Source: UMGS1696 sp964634795
GTDB lineage: Bacteria > Bacillota > Clostridia > Oscillospirales > CAG-272
Direction: 5' to 3'
NCBI GenBank assembly: GCA_964634795.1
Contig: CAZWLL010000007.1
Coordinates: forward strand, 1-60,675
DNA length: 60,675 nt
Shown: in pieces, positions 15,930-25,986 of the stretch
Layout of the letters: each line of letters starts with the position of its first letter
Numbering within the stretch: the stretch's first letter is position 1
Notes under the pieces: generated by a model
Databases searched by the model: none
What the model saw: the letters and a program-made list of their open reading frames with translations, nothing else
What the model was told of the DNA's origin: nothing
Made by a program: the position numbers and the translations under genes

Positions 15930-18212
15930 ATGGTAAATCTTGTAATAATGGAATCTCCCACAAAGGCGAGCACTGTGAAGAGCTATCTCGGCTCATCATA
16001 TAAAGTGGTCGCTTCAAAGGGACATGTCCGTGACCTTCCGAAATCAACACTCGGAATAGATGTAGACAATAATTTCGAAGCACATTATATAAATATAAGA
16101 GGAAAAGGCGATCTCATTAAGGAACTGAAAAAAGAAGTAAAAAATGCGGATCGAATTTACCTCGCAACAGACCCTGACCGTGAGGGAGAGGCAATTGCAT
16201 GGCATCTTATCACAGCTCTCGGTATTCCGCCTGAAAAGGCCAACCGCGTTACATTCAACTCCGTAACCAAAGCGGTTGTTAAAGAGGGAATCAAGCACCC
16301 GAGAACTATTGACATGAATATAGTTAACGCTCAGCAGGCGAGAAGAATACTTGACAGAATTGTCGGATATAAGCTTTCTCCGTTCCTTTGGAAAACCGTT
16401 AAAAGCGGACTTTCAGCCGGAAGAGTACAGTCTGTGAGCACGAGAATAATCGTTGACCGTGAAAATGAAATAAGAGCGTTTGTTCCCGAGGAGTATTGGA
16501 CTATAGAAGCCGATATTGTCACCGCCGACGGTAAAAAAATCAAAGCAAAGCTTTACGGACTTGCGTCAGATGATAAAAAATTATCGGTAACAAATGCAGA
16601 AGATGCAGAGAAGATTTACAATGCCGTAAACGGTAAGGACTTTACCGTATCGGACATAAAGCTCGGCAAGAAACTGAAGAATCCGTCTCCGCCGTTTACC
16701 ACGTCCACACTTCAGCAGGAAGCATCCAGGAAATTGAATTTTCAGTCGCAAAGAACGATGAAAATCGCTCAGGAGCTGTATGAAGGTATGAATCTCGGCT
16801 CTGAATTCGGAGGAGTTCAAGGTCTTATCACATACATGAGAACCGACTCTATGAGAATCTCAGATGAGGCAAGAGATGCGGCAAAAACATTTATTACCGA
16901 AAAGTACGGCGAAGAGTATTATCCGAAGACTCCACGAGTATATAAATCAAAAGGCGGAAATGTGCAGGATGCACATGAAGCGATTCGTCCGTCAAACCTT
17001 AATCTTGAACCTTCGGCAATAAAAAAAGCACTTACAGCCGAACAATATAAGTTGTATAAGCTCATATGGGACAGATTTATAGCAAGCCAGATGCAGTCGG
17101 CTGAGCTGTCAACAGTTCAAATCGACTTCTTATGTGAGGATTACATCTTCAGAACAAGCGGATATACCGTTAAGTTCCCCGGATATATGGCACTTTACGA
17201 GGAGTCAACCGATGATAAAAATACGGATGACGAAAACGTAAAGCTTCCCGAGCTTAATAAGGATGATGTGCTGAAATCCGAAAAAATAACTCCCGTACAG
17301 CATTTCACCGAACCTCCGGCAAGATATAATGATGCTACGCTTGTAAAATATCTTGAGGAAAAAGGTATCGGCAGACCGAGCACATATGCCACGATAATTA
17401 CCACAATAATTTCCAGAGGTTATGTTAAGCGTGACGGAAAACAGCTTGTTCCCACACCTCTCGGAGAAGTGACAACGGATTTGATGTGTGAGAATTTCCC
17501 CGATATCGTCGACTGTAAATTCACGGCGTACATGGAGAGCCAGCTGGATGATATAGAAAACGGAAAAACCACCATGCTTGATGTAATTTCAGGCTTCTAT
17601 AAAAATTTCAGTACGGAGCTTGAAGAAGCGCTTAAAAATGTCGCAGACCGTGAAATAGAGCTGCCCGTTGAGGAAACCGATATAATCTGTGAGCATTGCG
17701 GAAGCCGCATGATAGTAAAGAACGGTCGATTCGGAAAATTTGCCGCCTGTCCTAACTATCCCGCGTGCAAGAACACTAAACCGCTGCAAAAAAGCGGAGA
17801 CAGCTTGGTTGAGAAAAAGGCCGAAAAGACCGATATGAAGTGTGAGCTTTGCGGTGCGGACATGATTCTCAGAACAGGCAGATACGGATCGTTTTATGCA
17901 TGCTCAAGGTATCCGGAATGTAAGTTTACAAAACAAAAGGTTAAACCGCTCGGAGTAAAGTGCCCCGATTGCGGTTCTGAAATAGTTACTAAGTACGGTA
18001 AAAACAAAACCGTCTTTTACAGCTGCTCGCGATACCCCGAATGTCAGTTTTCTTCATGGGATATGCCGACAAATGAAAAATGTCCGAAATGCGGAGGAAT
18101 GCTGTATCGCAAGAAAGGCAAGAATCAGCTGATATGCAAAAACGAAAATTGCGGTTATAAGGCTGACATACAAGCCGATGATACGAGCAGAGAGGCTGAA
18201 GCTGATGAATAA
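15930..18212 (+). CDS. topA: DNA topoisomerase I
   Basis: 760 residues. TOPRIM at the N-terminus (LVIMESPTKASTVKSYLG, ATDPDREGEAIAWH), catalytic tyrosine Y302 in GLITYMRTDSMRIS, and four C-terminal zinc ribbons beginning CEHCGSRM, CELCGADM, CPDCGSEI and CPKCGGML. It relaxes negative supercoils behind RNA polymerase. Next to dprA as in many Firmicutes. The stop overlaps the trmFO start by 8 bases (ATGAATAA), giving coupled translation. Confidence 0.98.
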   Translation: MVNLVIMESPTKASTVKSYLGSSYKVVASKGHVRDLPKSTLGIDVDNNFEAHYINIRGKGDLIKELKKEVKNADRIYLATDPDREGEAIAWHLITALGIPPEKANRVTFNSVTKAVVKEGIKHPRTIDMNIVNAQQARRILDRIVGYKLSPFLWKTVKSGLSAGRVQSVSTRIIVDRENEIRAFVPEEYWTIEADIVTADGKKIKAKLYGLASDDKKLSVTNAEDAEKIYNAVNGKDFTVSDIKLGKKLKNPSPPFTTSTLQQEASRKLNFQSQRTMKIAQELYEGMNLGSEFGGVQGLITYMRTDSMRISDEARDAAKTFITEKYGEEYYPKTPRVYKSKGGNVQDAHEAIRPSNLNLEPSAIKKALTAEQYKLYKLIWDRFIASQMQSAELSTVQIDFLCEDYIFRTSGYTVKFPGYMALYEESTDDKNTDDENVKLPELNKDDVLKSEKITPVQHFTEPPARYNDATLVKYLEEKGIGRPSTYATIITTIISRGYVKRDGKQLVPTPLGEVTTDLMCENFPDIVDCKFTAYMESQLDDIENGKTTMLDVISGFYKNFSTELEEALKNVADREIELPVEETDIICEHCGSRMIVKNGRFGKFAACPNYPACKNTKPLQKSGDSLVEKKAEKTDMKCELCGADMILRTGRYGSFYACSRYPECKFTKQKVKPLGVKCPDCGSEIVTKYGKNKTVFYSCSRYPECQFSSWDMPTNEKCPKCGGMLYRKKGKNQLICKNENCGYKADIQADDTSREAEADE

Positions 18213-19530
18213 TATTAATGTATACGGAGCCGGACTTGCGGGCAGTGAGGCGGCATGGCAGGCATCACACCACGGTGCTCATGTTACGCTTTATGAAATG
18301 AAGCCTCGGAAAAAATCTCCCGCGCATCACAGCGATATGTTTGCGGAGCTGGTATGTTCCAATTCACTTCGTTCGGCTGAGCTTACAAACGGCGTAGGCC
18401 TTCTTAAGGAAGAGCTGAGACGAATGGATTCACTTGTTATGGAAGCCGCATATGCCTCGCGGGTTTCGGCAGGCGGTGCTCTTGCGGTTGACAGGGATTT
18501 GTTTTCCTCTTATATAACCGAGAAAATTAAAAGCTGTCCGAATATCGATGTCATCGAGGAAGAAATGACCGATATTCCAGAGGATGAAATAACGGTAGTT
18601 GCGACAGGACCGCTTACCTCCGATGCGCTTGCGGAAAAAATAGCGTCCTTAATAGGCGGAAAGAGCTTGTATTTTTACGATGCCGCCGCTCCTATAGTGG
18701 ATTTCGAATCGGTAGATATGTCAAAAGCGTTTTTCGCGTCACGTTATGATAAGGGAACGCCCGACTATATTAACTGTCCGTTTAACGAGGAAGAATATAA
18801 AGCTTTTTATAATGCACTCATAACCGCGGAGGAAGCAAAGCTGCATGATTTCGAAAGCGGTGATAAGCTGAAGGTTTTCGAGGGATGTATGCCTGTTGAG
18901 GTTATGGGCAAACGCGGTGAGGATACACTGCGTTTCGGTCCCATGAAGCCTGTCGGAATTAAAAATCCCGTAACCGGTGAAGAATATTATGCGGTTGTTC
19001 AGCTGAGACGTGAGAATGATTCCGGAACAATGTACAACATTGTTGGTTTTCAAACCCACCTTACATTCCCGGAACAGCGCAGAGTTTTCCGAATGATACC
19101 CGGACTTGAAAATGCGGAGTTTCTGAGATACGGAGTTATGCACCGCAATACCTTTTTGTGCTCTCCAGATTTGCTTGATGCCGATTATTCTTTCAGACAA
19201 AACAAAAATATATTTTTTGCGGGACAAATGACCGGTGTGGAAGGATATATTGAATCTGCGGCATCGGGCTTTGTTGCGGGCATCAATGCCGCGCTCAGAG
19301 CCAAAAGTAAGGAAAGCTATATTTTCCCACAGGAAACCATGATAGGAGCTATGGCATACTATATCTCTCACGGAGAAAAAACTCTCTTCCAGCCGATGAA
19401 CGCCAATTTCGGCGTTATGCCCTCGCTCGACAAGAAGGTTAAGGGCGGAAAAAAAGCCAGAAATGAAGCTTATTCTGCACGTGCACTTGAAAAAAACGAG
19501 GAAATCCTCGATATAATAAAGAATTTATAA
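18205..19530 (+). CDS. trmFO: tRNA (uracil-54,C5)-methyltransferase, folate-dependent
   Basis: 441 residues. The FAD-binding GAGLAGSEAAWQ lies at the start, and VCSNSLRSAELTNGVGLLKEELR and GQMTGVEGYIESAASGF are family hallmarks. It makes ribothymidine at position 54 of the T loop using methylene-THF and FADH2. Start ATG 18205 is chosen over an upstream in-frame ATG at 18178 because it gives the normal N-terminus and overlaps the topA stop. topA-trmFO adjacency is conserved in Firmicutes. Confidence 0.97.
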   Translation: MNNINVYGAGLAGSEAAWQASHHGAHVTLYEMKPRKKSPAHHSDMFAELVCSNSLRSAELTNGVGLLKEELRRMDSLVMEAAYASRVSAGGALAVDRDLFSSYITEKIKSCPNIDVIEEEMTDIPEDEITVVATGPLTSDALAEKIASLIGGKSLYFYDAAAPIVDFESVDMSKAFFASRYDKGTPDYINCPFNEEEYKAFYNALITAEEAKLHDFESGDKLKVFEGCMPVEVMGKRGEDTLRFGPMKPVGIKNPVTGEEYYAVVQLRRENDSGTMYNIVGFQTHLTFPEQRRVFRMIPGLENAEFLRYGVMHRNTFLCSPDLLDADYSFRQNKNIFFAGQMTGVEGYIESAASGFVAGINAALRAKSKESYIFPQETMIGAMAYYISHGEKTLFQPMNANFGVMPSLDKKVKGGKKARNEAYSARALEKNEEILDIIKNL

Positions 19531-19546
19531 ATATTACCGGTACTTG

Positions 19547-20539
19547 ATGATGAAAATTATTATTGATGCAATGGGTGGTGACAATGCCCCTTTTGAAATC
19601 GTAAAAGGAGCTTGTCTGGCATCCGAAAAATATAAGTCAAAGCTTGTTCTTGTCGGAGATAAACCAAAAATAGAAGCATGTATGAAACAGCTTGACGCGG
19701 ATTTCAGAATAATCGACATAGTTCATACTGATGTACAGATTACAATGGAAGACGATCCGCTTGTTGTAGTAAGAGCCAAAAAGAATTCGTCAATGACAGT
19801 TGGACTGAATTTACTCAGAGATGACGGCGACGCTTTTGTTTCCGCAGGAAACACAGGTGCGCTTCATGTAGGCTCTTCACTGATAATCAGAACAATTAAA
19901 GGTGTTCAGCGTTCCGGAATCGCAACGATAATTCCGTTTGAAAGACCCGTTCTCCTCATGGACTCAGGCGCAAACGTCAATGTTACCGCCGATTATCTTG
20001 TTCAGTGGGCACACATGGGACGCATATATATGAAGAATGTAATGGGAATAGATTCCCCCAAAGTAGGTCTTCTTAATAACGGAACCGAGGAGCATAAGGG
20101 AACCCAGATTCAGATTGACGCATACCAAAAGCTGAAAAACGATCCGAGTATCAACTTTGTCGGAAACATTGAAGGCAAAATACTGCCGACTGCTCCCTGC
20201 GATGTGCTCGTTACGGACGGATTCACGGGTAACATAACATTAAAGCTGATTGAAGGTGTATCAAAGTTCTTCTTCGGCTGTATGAAAAATGTATTTACGG
20301 ATAACCTCGCAACTAAAATGGCGTATCTTGTAATGAAAGATCAGCTGAAGGAAATGAAGCACAGCTTTGACGCATCGGAATACGGCGGAGCGCCTCTTTT
20401 GGGATTGCAGAAGCCCGTTATCAAAGCACACGGAAGCTCTGATGCAAAAGCAATAATGAATTCGGTAAGACAGGCGGAGGCTTTTATCAAAACCGGTGTT
20501 ATCGATGAAATCAACGCATCAATGAATGTAAGTAAGTGA
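19547..20539 (+). CDS. plsX: Phosphate acyltransferase PlsX
   Basis: About 330 residues: MKIIIDAMGGDNAPFEIVKGA at the start, EMDD-like TMEDDPLVVVRAKKNSSM, VSAGNTGALHVGSSLIIRTIKGVQRSGIA and GGAPLLGLQKPVIKAHGSSDAKA. It turns acyl-ACP into acyl-phosphate, the first step of phospholipid synthesis with PlsY. Two ATGs (19547 and 19550) are possible; the ribosome site is weak. The usual acpP between plsX and rnc is absent. Confidence 0.96.
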   Translation: MMKIIIDAMGGDNAPFEIVKGACLASEKYKSKLVLVGDKPKIEACMKQLDADFRIIDIVHTDVQITMEDDPLVVVRAKKNSSMTVGLNLLRDDGDAFVSAGNTGALHVGSSLIIRTIKGVQRSGIATIIPFERPVLLMDSGANVNVTADYLVQWAHMGRIYMKNVMGIDSPKVGLLNNGTEEHKGTQIQIDAYQKLKNDPSINFVGNIEGKILPTAPCDVLVTDGFTGNITLKLIEGVSKFFFGCMKNVFTDNLATKMAYLVMKDQLKEMKHSFDASEYGGAPLLGLQKPVIKAHGSSDAKAIMNSVRQAEAFIKTGVIDEINASMNVSK

Positions 20540-20577
20540 GAAATATATTATTCAGATAAAATAAATCGGGTATAAAA

Positions 20578-21294
20578 ATGAATATACGACAAAAACCAAT
20601 AAGTGAGCTTGAAAAAAAGATAGGATATACATTTAAGAACAAAGAAATAATTACCGTTGCGCTGACGCATTCATCTTACTCAAATGAGATGAAGTCCCAC
20701 GGCGAAAAGGTTCAGTTCAATGAAAGACTTGAGTTTTTAGGTGACTCTGTTCTTTCCATAATCGTAAGCTCATATATTTTCGAAAAATATAAAAATAAAC
20801 AAGAGGGAGACCTCACAAAAATCAGAGCGGCAGTTGTGTGTGAAAAGGCTCTGTCGAAGTTTGCTTCTATGATAGAACTCGGAGATTACATGTATCTCGG
20901 ACACGGAGAGGAAATAAACAACGGCAGAAAACGCCCGTCTATAACCGCAGATGCGTTCGAAGCGCTCCTTGCCGCTATCTATATCGACAGCGGTGAAAGA
21001 TTTGATGAGGTAAGCAAATTCCTTTTACCGTTTGTTTCCGAAGAAATAGAGTTTATTACTGAGACCGGAGTTTTTGTAGACTATAAAACATCTCTGCAGC
21101 AGATTGTTCAGCAGGTAAATACGGAAAAGCTCGAATATGTTCTTGTGGGTGAAAGCGGACCGGATCACAACAAGAAGTTCAGTGTTGAAGCAAGACTGAA
21201 CAGCAATGTAATCGGACGCGGAGAAGGAAAGACTAAGAGAGAGGCTGAACAAAAAGCGGCGCATGAGGCTTTGGTATTGTTCGGTGAAGCATAA
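20578..21294 (+). CDS. rnc: Ribonuclease III
   Basis: 238 residues. The RIIID motif NERLEFLGDSVLSIIVS carries catalytic acidic residues, with the second acidic cluster in ADAFEALLAAIYID. A C-terminal double-stranded RNA-binding domain (about 160-236: DYKTSLQQIVQQ, VEARLNSNVIGRGEGKTKREAEQKAAHEAL) is complete. It processes rRNA precursors and double-stranded RNA. It heads the rnc-radical SAM-smc-ftsY run. Confidence 0.97.
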   Translation: MNIRQKPISELEKKIGYTFKNKEIITVALTHSSYSNEMKSHGEKVQFNERLEFLGDSVLSIIVSSYIFEKYKNKQEGDLTKIRAAVVCEKALSKFASMIELGDYMYLGHGEEINNGRKRPSITADAFEALLAAIYIDSGERFDEVSKFLLPFVSEEIEFITETGVFVDYKTSLQQIVQQVNTEKLEYVLVGESGPDHNKKFSVEARLNSNVIGRGEGKTKREAEQKAAHEALVLFGEA

Positions 21295-21321
21295 TGCTTC
21301 TTGTATAATTAAGTATTACAT

Positions 21322-22338
21322 ATGAAGAATAACCATGTAAACATACCCGTGTTCATTCCTCATCTCGGATGCCCGAATATGTGTGTTTTTTGTAATCAGC
21401 GCGCTATTTCGGGTGTTTCTTCTTTTATTCCGGATATGGCTGAGGAAGTGATAGAAACGGTTTTGTCGTCTCTTCACGACAAAGAACAGAGTACCGAAAT
21501 TGCTTTTTTCGGCGGTTCCTTCACTGGTATTGACAGAAAGCTTATGATATCGCTCCTTGACCTTGCAGAGAGCTATGTCGATGACGGAAGAGTATCGGGC
21601 ATAAGAATGTCAACGCGTCCCGATTACATAGATGAAGAAATAATCGGCATACTTAAGAATTATACGGTAAAAGCGGTCGAGCTCGGAATACAGTCCACAT
21701 CCGACAAGGTACTCAAGGCATCAAAGCGTGGTCATACCAGCAGTCAATCGCGCAAGGCTATGGAAATGTTGTCCGATGCGGGACTGAAAACCGTCGGTCA
21801 GATGATGATAGGTCTGCCGCTGGCCGAGCCGCAGGATGAAATTAAAACAGCTGAGGACATATGCGATTTCGGTGCGGTTGGAGCGAGAATATATCCGACA
21901 ATAGTTTTTCGTGACACCGAGCTGTGCGACATGACACAGAGAGGTGAATACACTCCGCTGTCCGTTGATGATGCCGTCAAGAGAAGCGCGGATGTGCTTG
22001 AGGTTTTCGACAAGCACAATGTCGAGTGTATAAGAATAGGACTTTGCGATTCCGAAAATCTTCATTCGGATAAAACATATTATGCGGGACCGAATCATCC
22101 GGCTCTCGGAGAAATGATAATAAGCGAAGTGTTTTATAAGAACATTTGCCGTGCCGTCACGGAAGGCAGCCGAAATCGAAGTATTACGATTTACGCACCG
22201 ATAGGCTCGGTATCGGCTGTCGCAGGACATAAGAAATGTAATAAATTGCGTCTTGCATCGGAATACGGTATAAAAAACGTAAAAATTATCGAGGATGCCA
22301 CACTTATCGGGCATAATATCAGAGTAGAAGAAAACTGA
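21322..22338 (+). CDS. Radical SAM protein, Elp3-like
   Basis: 338 residues. The CPNMCVFC motif (CX3CX2C, about residues 17-24) binds the 4Fe-4S cluster; FFGGSFTGI and STRPDYIDEEI are typical of the Elp3/HemN-like radical SAM fold. The C-terminal acetyltransferase domain of true Elp3 is absent. This short form is commonly found between rnc and smc in Clostridia. A tRNA-modifying role is plausible but unproven. Confidence 0.85.
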   Translation: MKNNHVNIPVFIPHLGCPNMCVFCNQRAISGVSSFIPDMAEEVIETVLSSLHDKEQSTEIAFFGGSFTGIDRKLMISLLDLAESYVDDGRVSGIRMSTRPDYIDEEIIGILKNYTVKAVELGIQSTSDKVLKASKRGHTSSQSRKAMEMLSDAGLKTVGQMMIGLPLAEPQDEIKTAEDICDFGAVGARIYPTIVFRDTELCDMTQRGEYTPLSVDDAVKRSADVLEVFDKHNVECIRIGLCDSENLHSDKTYYAGPNHPALGEMIISEVFYKNICRAVTEGSRNRSITIYAPIGSVSAVAGHKKCNKLRLASEYGIKNVKIIEDATLIGHNIRVEEN

Positions 22339-22357
22339 ATAATCGGGGGAAAAACGT

Positions 22358-25300
22358 TTGTATTTAAAATCACTTGAGCTGCACGGATTTAAATCATTTC
22401 CTGAAAAAACCACTTTAAAATTCAATAAAGGAACAACGGTTATAGTCGGCCCTAACGGAAGCGGTAAATCCAATATTACCGATGCTATGCGTTGGGTGCT
22501 CGGAGAGCTTTCTTCTAAAAATATTCGCGGAAGTAAAATGGAGGACGTAATATTTGCCGGTGCCGCGGACCAGAAGCCAATGAGCTTTGCGGAGGTTTCG
22601 GTGACATTCGATGACAGCTCGGAACCGAAAACTCTCAAGTCTGAGTATGACGAGGTTACGGTTACACGCCGTTATTACAGAAGCGGAGACAGCGAATACT
22701 ATATAAATAAAAAGAAATGCCGATTAAAAGATATATACCAGCTCTTTATGAACACAGGTATAGGAAGAGAAGGTTATTCTATTATCGGACAGGGAAGAAT
22801 CGCGGAAATAATATCAAAGAAAAGCGAAGAAAGACGCGGCGTTTTCGAGGAAAGCGCGGGAATAGCAAAATATCGTTTTAAGAAAACAGAATCGGAGAAG
22901 AAGCTTGCGGAAACCGAAGCGAATATGGAGCGTATAGGGGACATAGAGCATGAACTGGCTTCCCGTGTCGGTCCGCTTGAAAAAGAATCCGAAAAAGCAA
23001 GAAAGTACCTTGAAATATACGGCGAAAAAAAGAAAACCGATATTTCACTTTGGATATATGATGCGGATAAGCTGAAGACCGCTGTGGATAAGACAGAAGC
23101 GGATACGAAGCTGTCGGCGCACGAACTCGAAATAGCGGAGGATTCGATTAACGCAACATCCGCACAAATCGAAAGACTGTATGAACAGTCACATCTCAAT
23201 AAAGAAGCATCAAGAAAAAACTATGATGAAGCTGCATGTGCGCAAAAAGAACTGTCCGATGTGACAGGCGAGATAAAGGTACTTGAGAAGGAAAAGCTTC
23301 ACAGCGAAAATTTGCTGGAAAACGAAAAAAAACTCGCCGATCTATCATGCGGCGGTGTAGAATCGGAAAAACAGCGTGTATCGGAAATAGAAAAGCGCAT
23401 AATCTCTATAAACGCAGATTACGATAAAGAAAATAAAAAATTCGGTGATTTGAGCGCAGAGCAGAATATCGATGTCGAGCAGGTCAAAAAATATACCGAT
23501 GAGCTTGACAAGCTGCTGACGGATCAGAAGACTGCGGAGAGTGAATTAACTGATCTCAGCATAAGGCTTAATGTACTTGAAAATAATATCCGAGAACAGG
23601 CTAAGAGAAGCGAAAGCGTTGATTCGGATATAAAAAAATATAAGAGCGATATCGAAGCTCTCGATAAAGAAGCGGCTGAATCGGAAAAGCAAATTGCGGT
23701 TTACAAAAAAACATCGGATGAAGCCGATGAAAAAATTAACGAACTCACAAAAAAGCTTACCGGCATGCGAGAAGAGTATAATTCGTATGACAGTGAGACA
23801 AGAAAAATACAGGCACAACGCGATTCGCTTGATTCGAGAATAAACGCTTTATCACAAATGCAGGAGCATTTCGAAGGATACAGCAACTCAATCAAGCATG
23901 TTATGAACGAAGCCAAGGCAGGACGACTCCACGGTATAAGAGGCCCCGTATCATGTTTGATAAAAGTAGAAAAAAGCTATATTGTCGCTATTGAAACGTC
24001 TCTCGGCGCGGCACTGCAGAATATAGTTACGGATGATGAGAATGCGGCAAAAGCGTGCATTGAATCCTTGAAGAGAAATAATGCGGGACGTGCTACATTC
24101 TATCCGTTGACCACGATACGCGCACAGGAAAGAAGCCGTGATTATTACGGACTTGAATCATCACGCGGTTTTGTAGGATGGGCTGACGAGCTTGTTTCAT
24201 GCGATGAAGAATATCGCGCTATAGTGAAATCTCTGCTTGCAAGAGTCGTTGTATATGATAATATAGATAACGCGACCAATGCCGCAAGATCAAGAGGATG
24301 GAAAATACGTGCCGTAACACTTGACGGACAGCAGATAAATGCGGGAGGCTCCTTTACCGGAGGTCAGGCAAAGCGTGACAGCGGTATGCTTTCACGCTCA
24401 TCTATAATCGATTCAATGCGTGATGAACAAAACGGTGTTGTGAAGAAGCTTGAAGAGCTGAAAACAAAGCTTCGAGAAATACATGATCAAAGCGCACTTG
24501 TTTCGGCGGATATAAAATCAGAGGAAGACAGACGCGGTCTTATCGGTGCGTTAATCAGTGCGGAAAGCCGTAATTTCAGTGATGCTGACGGTAAACGAAA
24601 AGCTTTAAACAGTCTTGTCGAGAACATGGAGAATGACAAAAAAAATCTCGAAAAAACCAGCAAAACCAACGATGACAGCTTAAAAGCAATTCATGAGATG
24701 ATTGATGCTCAGAAAAAAAGCGTTGCCGAAATATCCGAAAAGCGCAGTGACATTGCCGCATTGCGCGGTGAGCGTGAGCTTGAAGCAAGCACGAGAGAAG
24801 ACAAAATCAATGAAGTAAAAATTCATCTCGCAGAGCTTTTGAGGGATAAAGAAGCGGCTGACAATTCACTTTCGGAAGCACAGGAACGCCTGAGTAATCA
24901 CGAAAATGAATATGAAAGCCATAACGGTGCCGTTATAGAGCACGAAGAAAAAATCAGAAGCATTGACAGTACGATATCCGAAAAAAAAGCATCTGAAAAA
25001 CTGCTTCAGGAAAAAATAGACGTGCTTCACAGCAAACAGAAATCTCTTGAGGAAAGCGGAGACAAGATAGATACGCAGCTGACGTCACTCAGACAAACCG
25101 AAAAAGAACAGAGTGCAAAGAAGGAGCTTGTATTCATTGCGCACTCGAAAAACGAAACAAAGCTGACGTCTCTCAAGGAAAACGCACAGAAGCTCAATGC
25201 GAAAATGTGGGAGGAATATGAGCTGACATATTCCGCCGCAGTAAAATACGCGGAAGAAAACGATTGTCATGCAATCGAAGACGGCGAGAGGGCGCAATTT

Positions 25301-25969
25301 CAAAACCTTCAGAACGAATATAAGAGCAAAATCAAAGCTCTCGGACATGTTAATGTCGACTCTATCGAGGAATATACAGACGTAAAAAAGCGATATGAAT
25401 ACATAAAAGCACAGCTTACAGACCTGCGGGCGTCCAGAGAAGATTTACTTAAGATTCTCGGCGGCATTGAAGAGGATATGAAGCGTATTTTTGTCGAAGC
25501 GTTTGAGAAAATCAATAAATATTTCGGTGAAGTCTTTCGTGAACTGTTCGGAGGCGGACATGCTGAGGTAGTTTTAACAGACCCTCAAAATGCACTTGAA
25601 TCTGGAATAGAGATAAACGCGGCACCTCCCGGAAAGACAATTAAAAATCTGAATTTACTGTCGGGCGGAGAACAGGCATTTATAGCGATAGCGCTTTTAT
25701 TTGCTTTAATCAAGGTAAATCCGTCGCCGTTCTGTATTTTCGATGAAATCGAGGCGGCACTGGACGAGGTGAATGTTACAAGAGTCGGCAGATACATAAA
25801 AAAATACTCAGATGAGATGCAAATCATAATGATATCTCACCGACGCGGTACCATGGATATTGCCGACACACTGTACGGTGTAACAATGCAGCAGAGCGGT
25901 ATATCAAAGGTGTTTACACTAGGCATCGGAGAGAATCACGACAATTTGCTCACGGAAAAAAATAAATAA
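22358..25969 (+). CDS. smc: Chromosome segregation protein SMC (TTG start)
   Basis: 1203 residues. Walker A GPNGSGKSN lies at about 32-40, long coiled coils (about 170-500 and 670-1000) flank a hinge (about 520-640: GRLHGIRGPVSCLIKVEKSYIVAIETSLGAALQNIV), and the C-terminal signature LLSGGEQAFIAIALLFALIKV and Walker B FCIFDEIEAALDEVNV complete the ATPase head. It compacts and separates chromosomes with ScpA/ScpB, which are not in the window. TTG 22358 follows GGGGGAAAA at suitable spacing. Confidence 0.97.
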   Translation: MYLKSLELHGFKSFPEKTTLKFNKGTTVIVGPNGSGKSNITDAMRWVLGELSSKNIRGSKMEDVIFAGAADQKPMSFAEVSVTFDDSSEPKTLKSEYDEVTVTRRYYRSGDSEYYINKKKCRLKDIYQLFMNTGIGREGYSIIGQGRIAEIISKKSEERRGVFEESAGIAKYRFKKTESEKKLAETEANMERIGDIEHELASRVGPLEKESEKARKYLEIYGEKKKTDISLWIYDADKLKTAVDKTEADTKLSAHELEIAEDSINATSAQIERLYEQSHLNKEASRKNYDEAACAQKELSDVTGEIKVLEKEKLHSENLLENEKKLADLSCGGVESEKQRVSEIEKRIISINADYDKENKKFGDLSAEQNIDVEQVKKYTDELDKLLTDQKTAESELTDLSIRLNVLENNIREQAKRSESVDSDIKKYKSDIEALDKEAAESEKQIAVYKKTSDEADEKINELTKKLTGMREEYNSYDSETRKIQAQRDSLDSRINALSQMQEHFEGYSNSIKHVMNEAKAGRLHGIRGPVSCLIKVEKSYIVAIETSLGAALQNIVTDDENAAKACIESLKRNNAGRATFYPLTTIRAQERSRDYYGLESSRGFVGWADELVSCDEEYRAIVKSLLARVVVYDNIDNATNAARSRGWKIRAVTLDGQQINAGGSFTGGQAKRDSGMLSRSSIIDSMRDEQNGVVKKLEELKTKLREIHDQSALVSADIKSEEDRRGLIGALISAESRNFSDADGKRKALNSLVENMENDKKNLEKTSKTNDDSLKAIHEMIDAQKKSVAEISEKRSDIAALRGERELEASTREDKINEVKIHLAELLRDKEAADNSLSEAQERLSNHENEYESHNGAVIEHEEKIRSIDSTISEKKASEKLLQEKIDVLHSKQKSLEESGDKIDTQLTSLRQTEKEQSAKKELVFIAHSKNETKLTSLKENAQKLNAKMWEEYELTYSAAVKYAEENDCHAIEDGERAQFQNLQNEYKSKIKALGHVNVDSIEEYTDVKKRYEYIKAQLTDLRASREDLLKILGGIEEDMKRIFVEAFEKINKYFGEVFRELFGGGHAEVVLTDPQNALESGIEINAAPPGKTIKNLNLLSGGEQAFIAIALLFALIKVNPSPFCIFDEIEAALDEVNVTRVGRYIKKYSDEMQIIMISHRRGTMDIADTLYGVTMQQSGISKVFTLGIGENHDNLLTEKNK

Positions 25970-25986
25970 GTATATGAGGATTATAT

